From contig NZ_JAPDOG010000001.1 in the NCBI RefSeq assembly GCF_026013545.1, positions 285,815-349,814 of the forward strand: a stretch of DNA of 64,000 nucleotides, given 5' to 3'. Position numbers and translations under genes: made by a program. Source of the stretch: Defluviimonas salinarum (GTDB lineage: Bacteria; Pseudomonadota; Alphaproteobacteria; Rhodobacterales; Rhodobacteraceae). Every line of letters begins with the position of its first letter. Position 1 is the first letter of the stretch. This document shows, piece by piece, positions 29,696-36,662 of this stretch. A model generated the notes under the pieces. The model was not told the DNA's origin. It saw only the letters and a program-made list of their open reading frames with translations, and made no database searches.

Positions 29696-30126
29696 CAGGG
29701 TTGAACCGATCCCAGTGGCGCAGGATGGCGGCGAAGGCCGATCAGGTCGCGCGCACGTTGGCGCTATGCTGTCTCGACTACGACAGGCAAGGCCAGCTGC
29801 GGGCGGTGAAGGATCCGCGTGCCGTGCAGGCCCTAGAGCGCGGCTTTGCGCGCATGATGCGGGCGCGTGGCCAAGCGCAGGTGCTGCGGCTGACGGTGGA
29901 TGCCGCGAGCGCATTCCCACGCCAACCTGCGGCACAGGAGATCACGGGCTTTCCCTGGTTGGCGGTGGGGCTGGATGCGGCGGCGAGCGCGACCTACTGC
30001 CTGCGATACCTGGACGTTGAGGGCCGCACGATCCCCGATCGACGGCGCGCCGAGAGATGCATGCTGGATGAGCTAGCTCGACACTGTGCGCGGCCCGGCT
30101 TTCCGCCCTGGGAGGATCAGCGGTGA
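29647..30126 (+). CDS. Unknown 159-aa satellite protein
   Basis: Protein-like composition: GYIGFAGAAEMLTGLNRSQW, then ALCCLDYDRQGQLRAVKDPR, then TGFPWLAVGLDAAAS, ending HCARPGFPPWEDQR. I do not recognise a family. In-frame starts also exist at 29602 and 29629; 29647 follows AGGAAA closely and lies past the repeat tract. It ends just before the cos-like site. Confidence 0.6.
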   Translation: MGNNGYIGFAGAAEMLTGLNRSQWRRMAAKADQVARTLALCCLDYDRQGQLRAVKDPRAVQALERGFARMMRARGQAQVLRLTVDAASAFPRQPAAQEITGFPWLAVGLDAAASATYCLRYLDVEGRTIPDRRRAERCMLDELARHCARPGFPPWEDQR

Positions 30127-30210
30127 GGGGGGTGGGTCAAAAGTTTGAAGGTCGGTCGCCGCTAGACCCGCGGTCCTCTCACGTGCGGATTTTTTTCTCA
30201 CGGCAGGGGA
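30127..30210 (+). other. Putative cos / packaging site
   Basis: A non-coding stretch with the layout I associate with cos regions before terminase small-subunit genes in HK97-like alphaproteobacterial phages: a G-run with GGTGGGTCAAAAGTTT, then GCCGCTAGACCCGCGG, then CTCTCACGTGCGG followed by TTTTTTT. It lies immediately before the small HTH gene and the capsid genes. This is pattern memory, not a computed match. Confidence 0.45.
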
Positions 30211-30219
30211 AATCCGGGC

Positions 30220-30504
30220 ATGGCTGAGCGTTCTGCAGGACAGATGGAGCTATTCCCACCCGACGTGATCCCGCCGCGCCGAGGGCGAGGTCGCCCATCA
30301 TTTGATAAAACAACACAAAAACAATGGGTTGTTGATGCGATGCTAAGGCAGGGCTTTACGCAAGTGGGAATATCGAAACGTCTCGGCATCTCGATATCCA
30401 CGCTAAAGAGGTATTTTTTTACCTCGCCTCATTGGAACCCGCACGGCCTAGGCCCGAGACGGCAAGCGCCTGAAACCAGCAAAGGAGAACCTGAACATGA
30501 GTAA
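30220..30504 (+). CDS. Small HTH protein (terminase-small-subunit-like candidate)
   Basis: 94 aa. Central homeodomain-like HTH (about 23-66: RGRPSFDKTTQKQWVVDAM, then GFTQVGISKRLGISISTLKRYF) between a basic N-terminus and a hydrophilic tail. Position right after the cos-like site and before the structural genes suggests a TerS-like DNA-recognition protein redirecting a helper terminase, as in PICIs. It could also be a regulator. Overlaps the next gene by 8 bp. Confidence 0.55.
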   Translation: MAERSAGQMELFPPDVIPPRRGRGRPSFDKTTQKQWVVDAMLRQGFTQVGISKRLGISISTLKRYFFTSPHWNPHGLGPRRQAPETSKGEPEHE

Positions 30505-30751
30505 AGAGATCGAGGCGTCGGTAGAAGACGAGTTGACTCCTAAGGAGGTCAAGATGGTGAACAACCTGCGAAAGGCTGCGGGGATGCTACAGGAAGCAGG
30601 CTTCACACCTCGCCAGATCGCCTCTGCATTCTGTTCGATCGGAGCCGAAATCGCGCGGGAGCAGAACGGGCGCGCAATGGCCGTCGAATGGTTGAGGTAC
30701 GTGGCGGATGAGATCGAGCGGCCTCTGCTTGTGGAGCAAAGACCAAATTGA
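30497..30751 (+). CDS. Unknown 84-aa helical satellite protein
   Basis: Acidic and helical: SKEIEASVEDELTPKEVKMV, then GMLQEAGFTPRQIASAFCSI, then AVEWLRYVADEIERPL. AAAGGAG lies 10 bases before the ATG. No recognised domain; it sits between the HTH gene and the capsid gene. The 202 bp that follow (30752-30953) hold no convincing gene. Confidence 0.55.
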   Translation: MSKEIEASVEDELTPKEVKMVNNLRKAAGMLQEAGFTPRQIASAFCSIGAEIAREQNGRAMAVEWLRYVADEIERPLLVEQRPN

Positions 30752-30953
30752 CATCGCAATACCTGGTGGCTACGATCTTCATGATGGCAGGATATGCTAC
30801 GCGCTATCCTTTCATCCCGGCTCGATCTTGTACGCCTAGCGCTGCGCGATTGAGCCAGGCTCGGCGATCGGCCGAGCGCCGCGCATGCATGACGCTGCGT
30901 CTTTGTCCACCAAATCCACAACTGCCCATCTGGGTGAACCAGGAGAGTGAGCG

Positions 30954-32162
30954 ATGACGCATCACGCTTTCATGAATATTCCTGCTACCAAGCCGACCCG
31001 GCGGCGCGGCCTTCTCGCGGCGGGGGCCAATAGCGACGTCGTTTCCATCGTCGCGCAGATCAATTCGGAGATCGCCGAAATCCGCGGCAATCAGGAAGCG
31101 GAGATCAGGACACTCAGCTCGGATGTGAGGTCGCTGCAGGGCAGCCTTGCGGCGCTCCGCCTCGGCGGTGGCGGCTTGCCGACGGAAGTCTCTGACGTTG
31201 CGGCGGAGCACCGGGCTCTCGCGGAGTTTGGCCGGACGGGAGAGTTTCGCGCGGCACTTTCGGGAGACTCGCTGCCTGATGGTGGCGCCACGGTGTTCCC
31301 GGCGGTCTCGGAGACGATCCGTGTTCGACAGTTTGCGCAGTCCGCTCTCGCGCGTCTTGCGCGGCGGGTAGATATCGATACGGGCGACAGCTTTGAAGAG
31401 CCGATGGATATCGGGGAGCCCGGCGCGGATTGGGTCGGAGAGCGGGAGTCACGGCCGGCAACGCCAACAGCGAAGTTTCGCTTGCTGTCGGTGTACGCCA
31501 ACGAGGTCTACTCATCTCAGACCATCACGCAGCGACTCCTTGACGACTCACTATACGATCTTGGCGCCTGGCTGTCGGAGCGTATTGCCGACAAGCTTGG
31601 CCGGAAGTCGGGTGAAGCGTTCATGATCGGTGACGGCGTGAACAAGCCGCGCGGCATCACGACCTATCCGATGTCGTCGGCAGACGATGACACGCGGCCG
31701 TTCGGAACTATCCAGGCTCACTACACCGGCGTTTCTGGTGACTTCGCGGCCAGCGATCCGGCGGACATTCTTGTCGACACGATCTACAGCCTGCAAGCGC
31801 AGTTCCGCGGGGCCGGAAAGTGGGTCATGAACTCGAAAACGGCTGGAGTTGTACGAAAGTTCAAGGATTCGGTTGGCAGGTTCCTCTGGGCCGATGCATT
31901 GGCAGCCGGTCAACCGCCGTTGCTTCTCGGATATCCTGTCGAGATCGACGAGTATGTCCCGGACATTGGCGCCGACGCCAGCGCGATCTGGTTTGGCGAT
32001 TTCAGTTCGGCTTACCTGATCGTGGAGAAGCCGGGGATCCGGCTGTTGCGCGATCCCTACACGAACAAGCCGAACGTGATCTTCTACGCGTACAAGCGCG
32101 TTGGCGGCGCGCTCTCGGATAGCGAAGCGCTCAAGGCGATCGTCTTCGGAACCGAGCCCTGA
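30954..32162 (+). CDS. HK97-family major capsid protein
   Basis: 402 aa. An N-terminal coiled-coil (about 25-65: VSIVAQINSEIAEIRGNQEAE) forms the scaffolding delta domain. The mature capsid fold follows: TITQRLLDDSLYDLGAWLSE, FMIGDGVNKPRGI, WVMNSKTAGVVRKFKDSVGR, then PLLLGYPVEIDEYVPDI and IRLLRDPYTN near the end. AGGAG precedes ATG 30954. The protease is downstream instead of in its usual upstream position. Confidence 0.93.
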   Translation: MTHHAFMNIPATKPTRRRGLLAAGANSDVVSIVAQINSEIAEIRGNQEAEIRTLSSDVRSLQGSLAALRLGGGGLPTEVSDVAAEHRALAEFGRTGEFRAALSGDSLPDGGATVFPAVSETIRVRQFAQSALARLARRVDIDTGDSFEEPMDIGEPGADWVGERESRPATPTAKFRLLSVYANEVYSSQTITQRLLDDSLYDLGAWLSERIADKLGRKSGEAFMIGDGVNKPRGITTYPMSSADDDTRPFGTIQAHYTGVSGDFAASDPADILVDTIYSLQAQFRGAGKWVMNSKTAGVVRKFKDSVGRFLWADALAAGQPPLLLGYPVEIDEYVPDIGADASAIWFGDFSSAYLIVEKPGIRLLRDPYTNKPNVIFYAYKRVGGALSDSEALKAIVFGTEP

Positions 32163-32227
32163 CGAAACATCGCCCCGCTTGGTCTCAGCCATGCGGGGCG
32201 ATCGCAACGAAGGATTAGGAGATCACC

Positions 32228-33091
32228 ATGACGCTGAGAAATCTGCCAGAGATCAAGGCTCTTAAGCAGCCTGCCGGGTTTCGTTGGGACGTGCCGTCTG
32301 ACGCGCTTGCCCGGTGGTCGGAATTGCCCGTCGCCAGTGATGGCGGGCTCAATACGATCGAGGTCTACGACGTGATCGGAGAATGCGATTGGTCGGGGGA
32401 GGGGTGTACGGCAAAACGGGTCGCATCCGCGCTCGCATCCGCCGATCCCGGTCCGATTACCGTGAAGATCAATTCCCCGGGAGGCAGCGTATTTGAAGGC
32501 TTCGCGATCTACAATGAGCTGCGCAAGCATCCCGAAAGGATCCATGTCGAGATTATGGGCATCGCCGCTAGCGCTGCCGCGTACATCGCGATGTCCGGCG
32601 ACAAGATCACCATGTCGCGAGCATCCTTCATGATGGTGCACAACTCGTGGGGAATGGTGATTGGAAATCGCCACGATCTCAGTGCGTCGATTGGTATCCT
32701 CGAGAAGATCGACGGGGCTCAGATTGAAATCTTCTCGGCCCGAACTGGTCTAAATCGACGCGAGATCGAGAGGCTGCTCGATGCTGAAACCTACCTCAGC
32801 GCATCGGAGGCAGTCGCGTTTGGTTTCGCGGATGCCATCGTTGACGGGTTGACCTCGGACAAAACGAAGGCGCGCGCGCACCCCGAGATCAACGCGCGCC
32901 GGCGTCTCGATTCTTTGCTTGCGCAATGCGGCGTACCGCGGTCGGAGCGGCGAAGTCTTATCCGCGACGCTTCGATTGGTCAGGCACAACAGCGCTCCGT
33001 GTGCGAGCAACGCGGGTCCGACGATCTTTCGACTTTGCAGGCGCTACTTGAAACCCTTCGCCCCAAGTCGTCCGGCAGAGGAATAGATTGA
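32228..33091 (+). CDS. ClpP-like prohead maturation protease
   Basis: 287 aa, S14-type fold. Visible are INSPGGSVFEGFAIYNEL (about 81-98), nucleophile Ser115 in MGIAASAAAYIAM, and His138 in FMMVHNSWG, so it should be active. It cleaves the delta domain of the capsid protein during head maturation. It is 65 bp after the capsid gene. The C-terminal 70 residues are family-atypical and may act as scaffold. Its stop overlaps a tiny ORF (TGATG). Confidence 0.9.
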   Translation: MTLRNLPEIKALKQPAGFRWDVPSDALARWSELPVASDGGLNTIEVYDVIGECDWSGEGCTAKRVASALASADPGPITVKINSPGGSVFEGFAIYNELRKHPERIHVEIMGIAASAAAYIAMSGDKITMSRASFMMVHNSWGMVIGNRHDLSASIGILEKIDGAQIEIFSARTGLNRREIERLLDAETYLSASEAVAFGFADAIVDGLTSDKTKARAHPEINARRRLDSLLAQCGVPRSERRSLIRDASIGQAQQRSVCEQRGSDDLSTLQALLETLRPKSSGRGID

Positions 33092-33234
33092 TGAAGCGGC
33101 GTTTTTCTGATTTTGCACGCACCGCAAACGGGGGGGCGGCTTCTCTCAACGCAATCGTTGGTGCCACAGTGTTCCCTATGTTTTTCAGATCACCGGAAGT
33201 GGGGCACAACGAGTCAACGCCACGACATAACTAG
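33091..33234 (+). CDS. Possible 47-aa ORF at the end of the capsid module
   Basis: Begins in the protease stop (TGATG) and ends with TAG at 33234; reads KRRFSDFARTANGGAASLNA, then IVGATVFPMFFRSPE. Coupling hints at translation; it may be the stub of a deleted structural gene. No family recognised. Confidence 0.3.
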   Translation: MKRRFSDFARTANGGAASLNAIVGATVFPMFFRSPEVGHNESTPRHN

Positions 33235-33300
33235 GTTCGTCTTGCGCTGTGTGTCAGCCAAACCACGGGTGGCGGGCATTCGCTTTGGGGGTGATGACAA

Positions 33301-34137
33301 ATGAATTTTCACCCGTATGCTCGCCTTATGAGTGAAGAAGGCATCGCAATCGTTTTCAATCTTGACCTGTCGGAGCCGGTCGAAATCTCTGATTTCGTCT
33401 CTGCTTTCTCAGGTCTTGGCTCGCAGTTCGAGCGACACCTTCGCACCGCTCGGCCCGACCTTGAGGGCGAAGTCAAGATCTATGTTAAAGAAGTTCGCAA
33501 GGGGTCTATTGAGGCGGAACTCATCCCGCTAGCCTACAATACCCTGATCACCGTCATGGACCACAGCCAGATCATCACTGGCTTCGTCAAATCCATCTCA
33601 GACAAGATAGCTGGCTTTCAGCGCCCAGGCGGACGCCTAGAGGGGGCGACAAAATCCGAACTCACGCAGATTGTCGATACCGTCGCGGCAGTTGCAAATG
33701 ACCCGGACGGAAAAGCGACGGTCAGCGCAATCCGCTATCGAAAGACTGAGAAGATCACTGAGTTCTCTTTGGAGTTTGATACGCGTCAGGCCCAGGCAGC
33801 CATCATGGAAATTGATGCGCAATACAAGGAAATTGCGTCGGTTACGGACTTTGACCATGAAAACAAGCTTTTGACGTTCTATCAGTCGAACAGGCGGGAT
33901 AGCGATAAGACAGGTGAGAAGGGAATCATCGAGGACATATCACCAAAGCCTCTGGCTGTCGTTTACGCTTCTGAATTAGCGAAGGAGCGGATCAAATCCG
34001 AGATGCTCGACGGCGATCGGAACATCTACAAACTCGGGTTCTTCGTTGATGTGAATGTTCAAATGCGGTCGGGCAAGCCCGTAGCCTATCGTATCAAATC
34101 GGTGAGAGACGTCATCGAACTTCCCGACGAGGAATAG
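33301..34137 (+). CDS. Unknown 278-aa cargo protein of the satellite
   Basis: No signal peptide or membrane helix. The N-terminal part has a beta-strand (GIAIVFNLDLSEPVEISDF), a helix, and a VKEVRKGSIEAELIPLAYN segment. The C-terminal part ends GKPVAYRIKSVRDVIELPDEE, reminiscent of small beta-barrel ends. Its layout parallels the 351-aa protein at 62866-63921. Located between structural genes and attR, the usual spot for satellite cargo such as anti-phage genes, and A/T-richer than the flanks. Function unknown. Confidence 0.75.
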   Translation: MNFHPYARLMSEEGIAIVFNLDLSEPVEISDFVSAFSGLGSQFERHLRTARPDLEGEVKIYVKEVRKGSIEAELIPLAYNTLITVMDHSQIITGFVKSISDKIAGFQRPGGRLEGATKSELTQIVDTVAAVANDPDGKATVSAIRYRKTEKITEFSLEFDTRQAQAAIMEIDAQYKEIASVTDFDHENKLLTFYQSNRRDSDKTGEKGIIEDISPKPLAVVYASELAKERIKSEMLDGDRNIYKLGFFVDVNVQMRSGKPVAYRIKSVRDVIELPDEE

Positions 34138-34140
34138 ACC

Positions 34141-34623
34141 TTACTGCCGCCTGAACGAATCAAGATTGCTTTGATGTCGCTCGAGTTTCTCTTGGCGGCG
34201 GTTCTCGGATCCTTGAACCTGCGACACAACCCTATCGACTTCGGTATCTAGTGCGTGAAGCTCCGCTAAGCGTAGGTCAAGCTCGGCGTTCGAAGCATTC
34301 GAAAGATTCTCAGAGGCAGTTGCCAGCCTGTTCCGCAACGACTCGGCATCTTCCCGCGCCTGATTCAGTTTGTTCTCAATCTCGATCCTTTGGCCGGAAT
34401 GAATACTGCTCGTCACATTGAGGACGGCAAGCCAGTCCCTTTTTGACTTCTCGGCCCGTTCCAAAATCGATTCAATCTTTGCGCCGAGGATGCCGGTAAG
34501 CCTTCTTGCGTAGACCGATCGGTCTCCGCGCCGATATCTGGCCGTTTGCAGGAGGGCGAACACTGAAGCTACCAGTGCTACCAGCGATATGCCAAGTGCG
34601 AGCCAGTCGGTTGAAATCGTCAC
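34141..34623 (-). CDS. Membrane-anchored coiled-coil protein, coupled to XRE regulator
   Basis: 160 aa from a GTG that overlaps the XRE stop (GTGA). One N-terminal membrane helix (about 6-26: WLALGISLVALVASVFALLQ) followed by a long charged helical region (KNLNQAREDAESLRNRLATA-like heptads to the end). It would place a coiled-coil domain in the cytoplasm or periplasm. No enzymatic motif. Convergent with the 278-aa gene, 3 bp apart. Possibly an effector or sensor controlled by the XRE protein. Confidence 0.65.
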   Translation of the reverse strand: MTISTDWLALGISLVALVASVFALLQTARYRRGDRSVYARRLTGILGAKIESILERAEKSKRDWLAVLNVTSSIHSGQRIEIENKLNQAREDAESLRNRLATASENLSNASNAELDLRLAELHALDTEVDRVVSQVQGSENRRQEKLERHQSNLDSFRRQ

Positions 34624-34844
34624 TTCCGCAACCTCACGCCCGCGCCGCCGCCGTTCTCAGGGATGAACTCGACGCCCGCAGCCTCTAGTGCGGCGCGGAT
34701 GGCGTCAAGTGTTCGCTCATACGGTCGGCGCTGTTCCATTTCGAAGCTCGCAATCGTGCGCTTGGCGACGCCGGAAGCGTCCGCAAGCTGATCCTGCGAC
34801 ATTGAGACGAGGGCGCGCGCGGCCCGACACTGAGATGGCGTCAT
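34620..34844 (-). CDS. XRE-family transcriptional repressor
   Basis: 74 aa, nearly all HTH_3: QCRAARALVSMSQDQLADAS, then GVAKRTIASFEMEQRRPYER, then LDAIRAALEAAGVEFIPENG (the closing segment typical of small alphaproteobacterial XRE proteins). It faces away from the 92-aa gene across an 85-bp region that contains a perfect GTGCAA palindrome, its likely operator. Co-translated with the membrane coiled-coil gene. Confidence 0.85.
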   Translation of the reverse strand: MTPSQCRAARALVSMSQDQLADASGVAKRTIASFEMEQRRPYERTLDAIRAALEAAGVEFIPENGGGAGVRLRK

Positions 34845-34864
34845 TTTTCAACCTTGCTCTATTA

Positions 34865-34896
34865 GTGCAACGTGCGTATATAGTGCAAGGTTGCAC
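34865..34896. promoter_or_regulatory. Palindromic operator in divergent cargo promoter
   Basis: GTGCAAGGTTGCAC at 34883-34896 is a perfect inverted repeat, and a further GTGCAA half-site starts at 34865, 18 bp earlier, in the same orientation. Located between the XRE gene and the divergent 92-aa gene, with AT-rich DNA around TATATAG. Likely bound by the XRE protein. Confidence 0.55.
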
Positions 34897-34929
34897 GTTT
34901 TGTGTAACCCTTGTGAAGAGGAAAACGCA

Positions 34930-35208
34930 ATGACTGTGAAACTCACATCCTGTGTTCATGATGCGGTGGTGCGGGCCGGCCTGATGGACGCACTCAACTT
35001 TCTCGACGCCAAGGGCGGCAGTGAAGACGCTCGCACCGCCTTGATACTGATTGCGCTGGATTGTGCGAACGACCTGGCGTCCAACCTCGAGACGGCGGAC
35101 TTCGAGCGCGTAAATGAGAGTGACCTCCGCAAGAATGACACCGTCTCCGTTCCGTTCATGACGCACAAGCAGGGGATAGACGAATTCGAAAAGAGGGGCG
35201 AGCAATGA
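34930..35208 (+). CDS. Unknown 92-aa cargo protein
   Basis: TVKLTSCVHDAVVRAGLMDA, then helical AAA-like TALILIALDCANDLASNLET and an acidic/charged end. AGAGGAAAA precedes ATG 34930. First gene of a coupled pair (ATGA overlap with the next ORF) divergent from the XRE repressor. No family recognised. Confidence 0.55.
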   Translation: MTVKLTSCVHDAVVRAGLMDALNFLDAKGGSEDARTALILIALDCANDLASNLETADFERVNESDLRKNDTVSVPFMTHKQGIDEFEKRGEQ

Positions 35209-35402
35209 TCGAAGACGATTTCTCCGACACCCCGTTCGCCCGCGTCTTTCAGAAGCTCTGCAAAATAGTGGACCTGCCCCACGGGCCGAAGCGGCGTGCG
35301 CTTTTGCGGGAGCTCGCCGAAAGCCCTGACGTCGTGGTGCTTGCTGATATGGTCAACCTCGCCAAGGAAGTCGCCGCGGAGCGGAAGAAGGGCGCCCAGT
35401 GA
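35205..35402 (+). CDS. Unknown 65-aa cargo protein
   Basis: Overlaps the 92-aa gene by 4 bp. Sequence IEDDFSDTPFARVFQKLCKI, then LLRELAESPDVVVLADMVNL, ends in a basic tail. Small helical protein of unknown role, last gene before attR. Confidence 0.5.
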   Translation: MIEDDFSDTPFARVFQKLCKIVDLPHGPKRRALLRELAESPDVVVLADMVNLAKEVAAERKKGAQ

Positions 35403-35494
35403 AAGGTATCATTTTGGGGTTGGCAGTTGCTTTGGCTGGTGCGAAATGGAGTTCGCCATTTTTTCCAATATTATCAATGACTTGATAACAAAAG

Positions 35495-35508
35495 TGGCGG
35501 AGAGACAG
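35495..35508 (+). repeat. attR core (14 bp, in tRNA-Ser)
   Basis: Second copy of TGGCGGAGAGACAG; in the minus-strand tRNA it covers the CCA end and the 3' acceptor strand, so the tRNA is preserved after integration. Confidence 0.75.
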
Positions 35509-35584
35509 GGATTCGAACCCTGGGTGGGCTCACACCCACAACGGTTTTCGAGACCGCCCCGTTCGACCGCTCCGGCACCTCTCC
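35495..35584 (-). tRNA. tRNA-Ser (anticodon CGA)
   Basis: 90 nt with encoded CCA and the long variable arm of type II tRNAs (GUGGGUGUGAGCCCAC). Acceptor GGAGAGG pairs with UCUCUCC; anticodon loop CUCGAAA gives CGA. The satellite is integrated at its 3' end. Confidence 0.97.
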
Positions 35585-35755
35585 GCATCGGGGGTCGTCG
35601 TGGAGGCGGGATTTATCTGTCGGCGACGACATGCGCAACCCGTTTTTTTCAGTCGAGCCAAGATGCCGCGTCGCCATCAAAAGTTCTGCTGCTACCGCTT
35701 GGCAGCGCAACGCATCGCGACTAGGTGTTGTCCATTGCCCGACCAAGGTACCGCC

Positions 35756-36586
35756 ATGCTCCGCCGCCTTCTCGCACCGATTCTGTCCGTCGCATTGCTT
35801 GCCGCTCCGGCGGTCGCGTCGGAGGGAGACGCCGCCTCCCTCGAGGAGGTGCTGCGACTCACCGAGGTCTTCGCGGTGATGAGCGACGAAGGCCACGCCT
35901 ACGGCCGGCACCTCGAGGAGGATATGTTCCCCGGATCCGGCGGCCGGCAATGGGCGGACGCGGTCGAAAATATATACGCGCCCGATCGCATGCTCCCCGA
36001 CTTCAACGCCGCCTTCGAAGCCGAGCTGACGCGCCAGCCGGTCGACATCGGCGCGATGCTGGACTTCTTCTCCTCCGATCTCGGGCGCCGGGTGACAACG
36101 CTCGAGATCTCAGCGCGCCGGGCGCTGCTCGATGAGGCGGTCGAGGATGCGAGTCGCCTCAAGCTCGAGGAGATGCGCGCCGAGCGCGATCCGCGGCTGT
36201 CGCTCGTCGAGGAGTTCGTCGAGGTCAACGACCTCGTGGAGACTAATGTCTCCGGGGGGCTGAACGCGAACTTCGCCTTCTACCGCGGGCTTGGCGATGC
36301 TGGCGCGCTCGGTGCCGAGATGGGCGAGGCCGAGATCATCTCGGAGGTCTGGGCCCAGGAAGACGCGATCCGGGAGGAGACGGACGTCTGGATCCACTCC
36401 TATCTCGCGATGGCCTACGCGCCGCTCACTGACGCTGAGATGGCCGACTATATCGCGTTCTCGCGCAGTAAGCCCGGGCAGGATCTGAACCGGGCGCTGT
36501 TCGCCGGATACAACGCCGTCTTCGTCGACGTCTCGCGCCAGCTCGGCCAGGCGGCGGGTGCGGTTCTGGCCGGCCAGGACCTCTGA
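35756..36586 (+). CDS. DUF2059-type periplasmic protein
   Basis: 276 aa with a clear signal peptide (LRRLLAPILSVALLAAPAVA, cut near Ala-Ser20). Mature part helical with the DUF2059 feel: LDFFSSDLGRRVTTLEISAR and, near the end, LTDAEMADYIAFSRSKPGQD followed by LNRALFAGYNAVF. The family is exported, of unknown role. I chose ATG 35756 because it starts the signal peptide; upstream in-frame residues overlap the tRNA vicinity and are not protein-like. Confidence 0.75.
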   Translation: MLRRLLAPILSVALLAAPAVASEGDAASLEEVLRLTEVFAVMSDEGHAYGRHLEEDMFPGSGGRQWADAVENIYAPDRMLPDFNAAFEAELTRQPVDIGAMLDFFSSDLGRRVTTLEISARRALLDEAVEDASRLKLEEMRAERDPRLSLVEEFVEVNDLVETNVSGGLNANFAFYRGLGDAGALGAEMGEAEIISEVWAQEDAIREETDVWIHSYLAMAYAPLTDAEMADYIAFSRSKPGQDLNRALFAGYNAVFVDVSRQLGQAAGAVLAGQDL

Positions 36587-36662
36587 GCGCCGGGGGCGCG
36601 GGGCTTTGTGTCCCGCCGCGTTCTTCGCTAGCATCGCGCGGGAGCAGGAGGCAGGCGGCGGC

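Larger units (their letters stand above)
25648..35508 (+). mobile_element. Integrated capsid-encoding phage satellite (cf-PICI-like), 9.9 kb
   Basis: Bounded by the 14-bp repeat TGGCGGAGAGACAG, the right copy being the 3' end of tRNA-Ser(CGA). Gene order: integrase, unknown 200-aa protein, AlpA-like regulator, small ORF, P4-type primase, two small ORFs, cos-like sequence, small HTH protein, small helical protein, HK97 capsid, ClpP-like protease, small ORF, cargo. There is no large terminase, portal, head-tail connector, tail, lysis or lysogeny gene. This matches phage-inducible chromosomal islands that make their own capsids and use a helper for the rest. The element is more A/T-rich than the flanks. 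Confidence 0.8.

Noticed and set aside
30748-30957. A 69-codon TTG-initiated frame between the 84-aa gene and the capsid gene
   Set aside because: It overlaps stop and start codons neatly at both ends, but the composition (Cys/Arg/Ser-rich) is not protein-like and there is no ribosome site.
25837-35402. Full prophage
   Set aside because: Large terminase, portal, connectors, tail, lysis and lysogeny genes are absent, so satellite fits better than prophage.
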